Part shown: one piece after another, positions 47,001 through 59,000 of the stretch
Layout of the letters: every line of letters begins with the position of its first letter
Numbering within the stretch: the first letter of the stretch is position 1
Source of the DNA: Helicoverpa zea
Taxonomy: Eukaryota > Arthropoda > Insecta > Lepidoptera > Noctuidae
DNA: 64,000 nucleotides
Assembly (NCBI RefSeq): GCF_022581195.2
Contig: NC_061468.1
Location: 10,682,001-10,746,000, forward strand
Direction of reading: 5' to 3'
The notes under the pieces: generated by a model
Seen by the model: only the letters and a program-made list of their open reading frames with translations
The model's database searches: none
Told to the model about the DNA's origin: nothing
Program-made: the position numbers and the translations under genes

Positions 47001-50000
47001 TTTATAAATTTATGACGTCAGAAAAGCATTAACATGATATTATAGTACTAGTTGTTCCACCCGCGTCACGAGGGAACTACTCCCGGAGAGAAAGGAGCTT
47101 AAGTCCTGTTCCAGGCTACCAAACTAACTAAATTGTCGGAATACCAAAATTTATCTGTTTAGTACAATTTTGGAATAATTTTTTATGTATACGCTACATA
47201 AAGTAACGCCAAAATCGGTTTTGCATAGTTTTTGAGTGTAACAATATTTCTTTCTTTTTCTAAATAATACGTTTTTTTCCAGCAAGTAATACTACCAATA
47301 ATCATGATAATGGTACTCACGGATTTATTCAACAACAAACTCAGTGAGCCTACAAGAGAATTGGACATGAATTTGGACGTATACGCCGACCGGCCGGAAC
47401 GTCGCATTTTGTATCGATCCGATCTGCCGGACATTTCGACCGACGCTATTGAACGCTCGTATAAAAAGATTAAGTTCGAAAAAGTTGCAAATGTCGCTGA
47501 TGGTAAGTATTTTTTTTTTATTGCACACATAAATACATATCAATAATCGAGCATTAATCTTCCACTACTGTGATATGGTTGAAATTCTATTGAAGAAAGG
47601 ACGATGGGCGTTTTGGTACCCTGTCCAACAGTGTTGATTTTAGTACCATTGCGTAGGTCTTGGCAAGGCAAAAAATGTTTACTATGACGACTAGTCCCAA
47701 ATCCTTGTCCATTTCGCGTGACATCGACTAATAGAATGTGTAATGTTCATAAATCATCAACGTAGATGTAGTTCTTGAATCCAACTGTATTGAATAAAAA
47801 CTGGTAAAGTAACAAAAAAACAGGAATTTGGCCTTCTTAGAATGTTTGCCTGCCCACTGCTTTAAATAAAGACTGTGCAAAACCTTTGCAGTTCACGCAG
47901 AACTAGCTTATGTATTTGATGAAAGTCTTTCAGTATCTACAATCAATTAAAGTTGAAAAGTCAGAAGACGATGTTTACATAGTACATATTACGACTCAAT
48001 CTTGCTCCTCAAGAGGTGCTGAGAAAATGAAGAATTTCTTTTTAAAAAAAGATGAATAGAAATGTTTTGAACTTTTGTCAAATCAGATGACGATTGTGTT
48101 TCCGTAGTAAGACTCCATAGACTATTACAATCTTTAGATTATAATAGAGTGTATCTCAAACAATGTAAGATGTATATTAACTTAGTTTAAAATTATTACA
48201 CTGACGACATATGCCTCTTAATGATTTTGCCTATATGGATGACATACTTGTTGCTATGTCGATTCAATTTTTATCGTCACTCGGATCGGACAGCTAATTG
48301 AGGCAAGCCCCATAGTTTTTATTATTGTTCACGTAAATACCTTTCTAATGATATATCATATGTTACTGTTGGAGCGGGTACCAAATCCCATACAAAGTGC
48401 CCATTGTCCTTTGACAGATTGAGGTACTAGGTGTTTCATACAGAGTGTGCCGTTCATAATCACATTAAATCCTATCACATATACTTTATGATATTCTATG
48501 GCGAATTGTAAAAAAAATAACCTAATCCATTCAGTGGTTTAACCACAGGAGTCATTTTTCGTTTTTATAATTTACAACATCATGTGTAAAGCAGAGATAA
48601 AGTTAGGAGTATCGAACGTTTTGATCGGTTGACAGCTGTCAGTTTTCAAGGGAGAATTTCAGTTGTTTGTTTAACTGACTTTTATATGGTGTTCTAATTT
48701 TCGCACATTTTTATCCTATTTACTTTGTTTGAAAAATTCATTTTTTTATTTTTACGTATATTTCTTTTTTATTTCTGTTAATCGACATATATTAACCAGT
48801 ATATTAACGCATTTCATTTAATGTGATTATGAACGACACACCCTTCTTACGTATAGTTGCCCACGTTTTGTTGGTAAGCTCAAGAACTTTTTAACCGAAT
48901 TCCCAAAATGACGCAGGTTCTCATATTTTATCTTAAATATCTCAGATATTTTTATCTTAAATAAATTCTTCTTTTTATTACAGCTGCATTAAGAACTGCT
49001 CAGGAAGATATTTTAGAGTATAACAAGTATTTAGTCGGATTTGAAGTCAATGAAACTGATGCTAAGGTAAATTATCACTTACTAGCTTCTGCCAGCGGTT
49101 TCACCCGCATCCCGTGGAAACCTCTGCACGAACCCGGATAAAAAGTAGCCTATAGCCTTCCTCGATAAATGGGCTATCTAACACTGAAAGAATTTTTCAA
49201 ATCGGACCAGTAGTTCCTGAGATTAGCGCGTTCAAAGAAACAAACTCTTCAGCTTTATAATATTAGTATAGATTGACTGTAGATGTATTTCCGCTTTTAT
49301 GATTGCTTATATTCCCTTGCTGTTATACAACATATAATTGAATAAATACCCATACACAAAACGCGATTTATGCTTGATAGAACCTTTTGCGTTTTTTTCA
49401 TGTTTTGTTATTACACTGCTGGGTACAGACCTCCTCTCAGGTAGAGAAGGATTGAGCGTTATTCACCACGACTTATAGTTCGGGTTTCCCAGAGATGTTT
49501 TACTTCAGCAATAATATTGTATCTGACAGATACTATACACAACGACTATCCGTCACGCGGCTCCCGTAGCCCTGAACCTACTCAGCAATATCCTGGCTAC
49601 TCGCTACATGTCCTGGGCGGACGGGCACAGCCTGACGGCCCGCAACGACCCCGTGCGGCGGCAGGAGGCGCCCGTGCCGGCAGTCCCTCACGCGCCCAAG
49701 GACATGGTCACTGCCGTCACTTGGTGCGTCTGTATTACCTTCAGTAAGTATTCTCTACTAGCAGCTAGTATATACTTACACTTACTCGAACGAAAAACTT
49801 TTCTAAAGGAACTACTCGGAGCACCCAGATAAGAAGTACATATATGTGGTATTCTGTCTTGTTCGGTTTCCAGTTTAGTGAAACTTAAATGCATCCGGGA
49901 TGCATTTAAGTTCTAGTGTTTTACATTGACTGCTTACCTAATCTCCTCGACCCTGTAACCCGGGTAACTGAATACCCCTCAAGACTTTCTGGCTTCTGAC

Positions 50001-53000
50001 TACTCGTAATGATTGGCAAATGCATATTGTCGAATTCAGGATCAACCAATTCAATGTGCCTTGCAAAACTCGCAGAACTCGTAATGATAAAATGGTGACA
50101 CAGCCACGGACCGCCCGCGTCCAGCGTTACTTAATTTTATGATTGATCGACTCTTGCAGCCGACCCCAACATAGTTGGGAAAAAGGGCTCGGAGGATGAT
50201 GATGATCGACTCTTGCAGCTGTTACTTAGGCAACTGCTATTTGTTCTTCTGATATATAAATAATATTACTGCCAACTGTTTGCACGTGAAAAAGTAACAA
50301 ACATTCACAAACCTACACCGTTTTATTTATTTCAACACATAAAGTACATAATCTCGCATTTGTTTTCAGTACTCCTAGCAACAAACATAAACTGTGTTGC
50401 CCTACCGTGCAAAGAACGTCAGACTGGCTCTCGTCACATCCACGTGATGTCCGGCTGTCCCGCCGAGCTGCACTGGATGGCAACACTGACGTGGCACATG
50501 TGTGTCTGTGGCGTGGCGCTCGTGTTGCCGACAGTGATCGCTGCTGTGCTGTTCGAACAAGATAACACGATTAATCAACCTGATTTTATTGGTGAGTTAC
50601 TGTAAACGTTACTAGATTGAAAATTAAAGGTACAATTCGGAAACGAGCGCCAGTTCCAAGGATAGTTAATAAAATAATGTACAGTCAGTATTCGACAAAC
50701 ACAGCATAAATAGTTAACACATTTTAACGATTTGATTTTACTGTTCAAATATCTCTGCCACCTTAAAGTGACTAACTTCACCATGGTCCAAAAATTATGC
50801 TGAAGTTAACTTTAACCATGACAATACGACAGCTTAAAGTCAACCATTGAATAATGCCTCATGCATAGGCAATAGCGTATTCGTGCGGAATGCATTCGCC
50901 AACTTCATACCGATAAATTTATTTGCCGAGACCTAAATCGATATTCTGATTCGATTAACTATTTGAGTAACTAATAAACCTCTTTACAGGCACATTCGCG
51001 CTGGTCATGATCTTGGGCAGCATGTCGTTCTTCGCGCTCATGTACCTGGTGAGTTTCAACTTCGGCGAGAGGTCCACCAGCATCATACTCGTGGCTCTCA
51101 TCATTGTGTGCGGTAAGATATTGTTAAATTATTTTATTACGAGTGGTTTAACCCATCGCCCGTAGGAAATTCTAAGACTCCCTTATCAGCATAACTCCCC
51201 TACGAACTTGTAATTTTGAGCATGTATCAACGGTTGTTTCTGGTGGTCTTACCCGCAAAACTATATAAAAGAAAGCCCATGCCACTCGATTGTCTAGCTT
51301 CCCAACTGTGAAAGAAATCTTCAATCGGTATAGAAATATGATCGGCACTGTCGACGAAAGATTAACTTAAGTGTGTTACCAGACCAATCAATAACAGTCT
51401 GTTACCTTACTTCAATCAAATCCATCAATCTATTCTTTCTCCTATACTGATCGAGTCGACCAATTCATTTTCCTATCGATAGTTATAATACTAACAGTAC
51501 TTTTAACAACCCAATTTTTTTTAATTAAAAATACAGTTAGGTATTACTTAGCCCAAATTTCCCCTCAACAGGTATAGTAACCCCCTTCATGAAGGCGGGA
51601 CAAGAACTATTCGAGGAGAACTACCGCGGCTTCACATACTACCTACTTACCCTAATGGGGTACATAGCGGCGCCACACACGCTGACGACGGCGGCGCTGC
51701 ACAGCGTCAACGTGGCGCGGCTCAACGCCTGGTGCCCGCTCGTGCGGGACAAGTGTCCTGCGCCATTCGTTAAGGAGATGGGCTTCGACGTGGCCAAGTG
51801 CTGTGGTAAGCAATATGTTCAGTTTAGCTTGTAATACACACTAACAGCAGTAGGGTTACATAGCGGCCCTGCACAGCGTCAACGTGGCGCGGCTCAACGC
51901 CTGGTGCCCGCTCGTGCGGGACAAGTGTCCTGCGCCATTCGTTAAGGAGATGGGCTTCGACGTGGCCAAGTGCTGTGGTAAGCAATATGTTCAGTTTAGC
52001 TTGTAATACACACTAACAGCAGTAGGGTTACATTGCGGCCCTGCACAGCGTCAACGTGGCGCGGCTCAACGCCTGGTGCCCGCTCGTGCGGGACAAGTGT
52101 CCTGCGCCATTCGTTAAGGAGATGGGCTTCGACGTGGCCAAGTGCTGTGGTAAGCAATATGTTCAGTTTAGCTTGTAATACACACTAACAGCAGTAGGGT
52201 TACATAGCGGCCCTGCACAGCGTCAACGTGGCGCGGCTCAACGCCTGGTGCCCGCTCGTGCGGGACAAGTGTCCTGCGCCATTCGTTAAGGAGATGGGCT
52301 TCGACGTGGCCAAGTGCTGTGGTAAGCAATATGTTCAGTTTAGCTTGTAATACACACTAACAGCAGTAGGGTTACATAGCGGCCCTGCACAGCGTCAACG
52401 TGGCGCGGCTCAACGCCTGGTGCCCGCTCGTGCGGGACAAGTGTCCTGCGCCATTCGTTAAGGAGATGGGCTTCGACGTGGCCAAGTGCTGTGGTAAGCA
52501 ATATGTTCAGTTTAGCTTGTAATACACACTAACAGCAGTAGGGTTACATAGCGGCCCTGCACAGCGTCAACGTGGCGCGGCTCAACGCCTGGTGCCCGCT
52601 CGTGCGGGACAAGTGTCCTGCGCCATTCGTTAAGGAGATGGGCTTCGACGTGGCCAAGTGCTGTGGTAAGCAATATGTTCAGTTTAGCTTGTAATACACA
52701 CTAACAGCAGTAGGGTTACATAGCGGCCCTGCACAGCGTCAACGTGGCGCGGCTCAACGCCTGGTGCCCGCTCGTGCGGGACAAGTGTCCTGCGCCATTC
52801 GTTAAGGAGATGGGCTTCGACGTGGCCAAGTGCTGTGGTAAGCAATATGTTCAGTTTAGCTTGTAATACACACTAACAGCAGTAGGGTTACATAGCGGCC
52901 CTGCACAGCGTCAACGTGGCGCGGCTCAACGCCTGGTGCCCGCTCGTGCGGGACAAGTGTCCTGCGCCATTCGTTAAGGAGATGGGCTTCGACGTGGCCA

Positions 53001-56000
53001 AGTGCTGTGGTAAGCAATATGTTCAGTTTAGCTTGTAATACACACTAACAGCAGTAGGGTTACATAGCGGCCCTGCACAGCGTCAACGTGGCGCGGCTCA
53101 ACGCCTGGTGCCCGCTCGTGCGGGACAAGTGTCCTGCGCCATTCGTTAAGGAGATGGGCTTCGACGTGGCCAAGTGCTGTGGTAAGCAATATGTTCAGTT
53201 TAGCTTGTAATACACACTAACAGCAGTAGGGTTACATAGCGGCCCTGCACAGCGTCAACGTGGCGCGGCTCAACGCCTGGTGCCCGCTCGTGCGGGACAA
53301 GTGTCCTGCGCCATTCGTTAAGGAGATGGGCTTCGACGTGGCCAAGTGCTGTGGTAAGCAATATGTTCAGTTTAGCTTGTAATACACACTAACAGCAGTA
53401 GGGTTACATAGCGGCCCTGCACAGCGTCAACGTGGCGCGGCTCAACGCCTGGTGCCCGCTCGTGCGGGACAAGTGTCCTGCGCCATTCGTTAAGGAGATG
53501 GGCTTCGACGTGGCCAAGTGCTGTGGTAAGCAATATGTTCAGTTTAGCTTGTAATACACACTAACAGCAGTAGGGTTACATAGCGGCCCTGCACAGCGTC
53601 AACGTGGCGCGGCTCAACGCCTGGTGCCCGCTCGTGCGGGACAAGTGTCCTGCGCCATTCGTTAAGGAGATGGGCTTCGACGTGGCCAAGTGCTGTGGTA
53701 AGCAATATGTTCAGTTTAGCTTGTAATACACACTAACAGCAGTAGGGTTACATAGCGGCCCTGCACAGCGTCAACGTGGCGCGGCTCAACGCCTGGTGCC
53801 CGCTCGTGCGGGACAAGTGTCCTGCGCCATTCGTTAAGGAGATGGGCTTCGACGTGGCCAAGTGCTGTGGTAAGCAATATGTTCAGTTTAGCTTGTAATA
53901 CACACTAACAGCAGTAGGGTTACATAGCGGCCCTGCACAGCGTCAACGTGGCGCGGCTCAACGCCTGGTGCCCGCTCGTGCGGGACAAGTGTCCTGCGCC
54001 ATTCGTTAAGGAGATGGGCTTCGACGTGGCCAAGTGCTGTGGTAAGCAATATGTTCAGTTTAGCTTGTAATACACACTAACAGCAGTAGGGTTACATAGC
54101 GGCCCTGCACAGCGTCAACGTGGCGCGGCTCAACGCCTGGTGCCCGCTCGTGCGGGACAAGTGTCCTGCGCCATTCGTTAAGGAGATGGGCTTCGACGTG
54201 GCCAAGTGCTGTGGTAAGCAATATGTTCAGTTTAGCTTGTAATACACACTAACAGCAGTAGGGTTACATAGCGGCCCTGCACAGCGTCAACGTGGCGCGG
54301 CTCAACGCCTGGTGCCCGCTCGTGCGGGACAAGTGTCCTGCGCCATTCGTTAAGGAGATGGGCTTCGACGTGGCCAAGTGCTGTGGTAAGCAATATGTTC
54401 AGTTTAGCTTGTAATACACACTAACAGCAGTAGGGTTACATAGCGGCCCTGCACAGCGTCAACGTGGCGCGGCTCAACGCCTGGTGCCCGCTCGTGCGGG
54501 ACAAGTGTCCTGCGCCATTCGTTAAGGAGATGGGCTTCGACGTGGCCAAGTGCTGTGGTAAGCAATATGTTCAGTTTAGCTTGTAATACACACTAACAGC
54601 AGTAGGGTTACATAGCGGCCCTGCACAGCGTCAACGTGGCGCGGCTCAACGCCTGGTGCCCGCTCGTGCGGGACAAGTGTCCTGCGCCATTCGTTAAGGA
54701 GATGGGCTTCGACGTGGCCAAGTGCTGTGGTAAGCAATATGTTCAGTTTAGCTTGTAATACACACTAACAGCAGTAGGGTTACATAGCGGCCCTGCACAG
54801 CGTCAACGTGGCGCGGCTCAACGCCTGGTGCCCGCTCGTGCGGGACAAGTGTCCTGCGCCATTCGTTAAGGAGATGGGCTTCGACGTGGCCAAGTGCTGT
54901 GGTAAGCAATATGTTCAGTTTAGCTTGTAATACACACTAACAGCAGTAGGGTTACATAGCGGCCCTGCACAGCGTCAACGTGGCGCGGCTCAACGCCTGG
55001 TGCCCGCTCGTGCGGGACAAGTGTCCTGCGCCATTCGTTAAGGAGATGGGCTTCGACGTGGCCAAGTGCTGTGGTAAGCAATATGTTCAGTTTAGCTTGT
55101 AATACACACTAACAGCAGTAGGGTTACATAGCGGCCCTGCACAGCGTCAACGTGGCGCGGCTCAACGCCTGGTGCCCGCTCGTGCGGGACAAGTGTCCTG
55201 CGCCATTCGTTAAGGAGATGGGCTTCGACGTGGCCAAGTGCTGTGGTAAGCAATATGTTCAGTTTAGCTTGTAATACACACTAACAGCAGTAGGGTTACA
55301 TAGCGGCCCTGCACAGCGTCAACGTGGCGCGGCTCAACGCCTGGTGCCCGCTCGTGCGGGACAAGTGTCCTGCGCCATTCGTTAAGGAGATGGGCTTCGA
55401 CGTGGCCAAGTGCTGTGGTAAGCAATATGTTCAGTTTAGCTTGTAATACACACTAACAGCAGTAGGGTTACATAGCGGCCCTGCACAGCGTCAACGTGGC
55501 GCGGCTCAACGCCTGGTGCCCGCTCGTGCGGGACAAGTGTCCTGCGCCATTCGTTAAGGAGATGGGCTTCGACGTGGCCAAGTGCTGTGGTAAGCAATAT
55601 GTTCAGTTTAGCTTGTAATACACACTAACAGCAGTAGGGTTACATAGCGGCCCTGCACAGCGTCAACGTGGCGCGGCTCAACGCCTGGTGCCCGCTCGTG
55701 CGGGACAAGTGTCCTGCGCCATTCGTTAAGGAGATGGGCTTCGACGTGGCCAAGTGCTGTGGTAAGCAATATGTTCAGTTTAGCTTGTAATACACACTAA
55801 CCCAACCCATGAAATGTAAACCTTCAGTTATTTATTTTAGCCGTTTCATACTCAAAACTAACACACTAACAGTCACGCAGTTACAAGTGTGGGCGCAGTC
55901 GATTGCAGTATTTAAAAAAATGGTGAAGGATCACTGCTTGGCTCATTGACTACTGTCGCTGTATTGTTATGCTTTTATCTTTATTTTTCTATTATTATTA

Positions 56001-59000
56001 CATATATTTTAAATATTATTTTTCGTTTATTGATTATTTATTTTATATCTTTGGTATTTATTGTATGTTTATCAATTATATGTACACCGTAAACTGCCCA
56101 TTTTCAAAGTATTCTCCAGATAAACTCCATCCAAAGGTTGTCTGGAAGAAATCGCTGATTAGCAATAAGACCGCCCATTGTACTCTTGTTTGTGTATTGT
56201 TAATTTTCTTGGTGTACAATAAAGAATAATCTAATCTAATGTCTATTATGTTTCCAATACCATGGAAAATCTTATCTTAGCACCCTATTGATAAGCAAGA
56301 ATGCTCAAGTGCACGAGTTCTAGAGTGGAGACCACGCCTTGGCAAACGTAGTGTAGGACGTCCTCAGGCACGGTGGAGTGATGACTTGCGCAAGACGGCT
56401 GGCAGGAGCTGGATGCGAGAAGCCGAAAATCGATCTCAGTGGCGTGCACTTGGAGAGGCCTATGTCCAGCAGTGGACTGCGATAGGCTGATGATGAAGAA
56501 TGCTCTCTAAATATTTGTTCCGTTTCAGCCGGCGAGAAGCCCCGCTGCTATTTATGCATCGATGATTACTCTCCCGGGGAGGAAATTATCATACTCTTCG
56601 TACAGTTTACCATTACGATGGTAAGTATTCGCTTTTTTTATTTGTTTAATATCTGCCATTTCTGAGCTTGCTTGTGGCTGGTAAATTAAGACTAGACGAA
56701 GTATAGTTTAAACTAACAGATGGGTCACAAAACTAAAGAAGAAAAAAAAAACATATGGGATTGTCCAGAATAGAAAAGCTCGTTCTCAGTTGTTATTTAT
56801 TCAAATGTCGTGACAATATACCTTAAGTTAAAAATTAACTGGAATTACTGGTGTTTAAAAAATGACGCTAACAATAAATACATAAACATACATAAACAAT
56901 ATACAACAAAAGATTTTTAATAACACTTAACTTTTTAAATTCCTATCACAAATTAATAATATTAGCTCCCTAACTTTTTACATACATCCTACATTTATTA
57001 CAAATCGGTATATTTGCAGGCCATGGTAATTCTAACTCAACGCGGCATATTCAACGGCGTCCGCGACAAGTTAGTGAACGCCCGCTACGTGCCTCCGCCC
57101 GTGCCGCAGGAAGATGAGATGGTGCGAGCTGAGAAAGCTTATGTCAGCAAGGCTATTACTTTACGTATGTGTATTTTAACATTATGGGTAGTCGCCAAAC
57201 GTTGAGGAGGTCATATAGGCAGTCGCTTCTTGTAAAGCACTGGTACTCAGCTGAATCCAATTAGACTGGAAGCCAACCCTAGCATGGTTGGGGAAAAGGC
57301 TCGGAGGATGATGATGGGTAGTCGCCAAACTTTATAACGGCTCTGAATATAGCGTGAGTCGGTGTATTAAAATTAAAAGACGATTTTATGAAACAAGGCT
57401 AATTAGATTAGCATTTTTTCAAGTCAATATTTTACTTTATTACAAAGCAGAGTACCCCTAAAAACGCCCTTTCATTAACAGGCCTATTTGTAAGTCATTC
57501 TGAAATAATAGAAGCCATTACTTTTAGTTTTTAGTTTGTTTTTTTTTCAGTTTTTAATAATAGTAGGATTATTTTTCTACATTACTTGTTACATTCATAC
57601 ATTTTTTTTTTGTCTTTATTTGTTCAATATACTCTAGGATTAATAAACAAACTTATATTTCAGCAACGAAGCAGATACCGGATGCCATGTTAGTTAACGA
57701 CTTACACAAGAATTACGTTGGATTTCTGAAAAAATGTAACGCTGTCAAGGGGGTCAGTTTCTCCGTCAAAAAAGGTAAATTTTTCACTTTTCTTAATTGT
57801 AATAAATATAATGTAAATCCAAAGAGTCGAATCGAGTCCGAAAAATTTATTTATTTATTTAATCGATTAATAAACTTTAAAAAAGATATATAGGATGTAT
57901 ATAGGACGTCTGTCGCAAGCATGTAATTTATTTTCGCACAGATTAAAATGTCAGTATCATACAGTGTAATGTTATTGCCATACATGACGTCATCAAAAAA
58001 CACTATATAATTAGTACACTATATTACTACTTTATTACATTATTATGTTGTCAGGCGAATGCTTCGGTCTGCTGGGCGTGAACGGCGCGGGCAAGTCCAC
58101 GACGTTCAAGATGCTGACGGCGGAGATCTGCCCCACCCGGGGGAACATCTTCGGCAACGGCTACCATCTCAAGCGGGGGAACTCGCAGGCAAGTACAACC
58201 ACTATAGGCTTTATAACAGGGTTAAAATGTATAAAATACTAGCTTCTGTCAGCGGTTTCACCCGCATCCCGTAGGAACCTCTGCACGAACCCGGATGAAA
58301 AGTAGCCTATAGCCTTCCTCGATAAATGGGCTATCTAACACTGAAATAATTTTTCAAATCGGTCCAGTAGTTCTTGAGATTAGCGCGTTCAAACAAACAA
58401 ACAAACTCTTCAGCTTTATAATATTAGTATAGATGTAGTGATTCTTAGTCCGGACCAACCAATTACAATCACAATTCCTGCATCCAAGTCTCGATTTATT
58501 CTCTCGCGGAATTAACGTTAAATATTTTACCTAACATTTTAATAAGATTTCTATACCTGTCTGCATCTCAAAAACCGTAATATGTAGTTAGACAGTTGAA
58601 ATGTTTACATATAGTGTGCTATAATTTACGCTATACCAACAAATACTGAAAACCAGAAGAAAATAAATATTTTATAGTAGGGGAGGCAAGAGTGCTAAAC
58701 CGGGAGTGACTCGAGCGTCAATGAGACCTATTAGATTGCGAAGCTTAGATGATAAGAAGAAAAAAATGTCCTGACATACACACACTTTCATCGGTGGGTG
58801 GAGCGGCTATAAACTTTCAAAAATGTAAAAAAAAACAGTTGCGTGGACATACTCGAGCGCGTCAGATATTAATAGCATGCACGTCGTACGTCATTTTTTA
58901 AACATACGTATATTAATCTGACTGTTTCCATGGTGGGGGTGGTCGTAGGTAAGGGTTAAAAATGGGAAAAAAAATAATTTTATCGAGCGCGACAGATTTT

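Noticed and set aside
51851..55801. CRISPR-like array appearance of the 172-bp repeats (and of the 151-bp repeats at 23700-25830)
   Set aside because: Eukaryotic locus, units abut with no variable spacers, and the origin from ABCA exon 23 (or from a foldback element) is evident.
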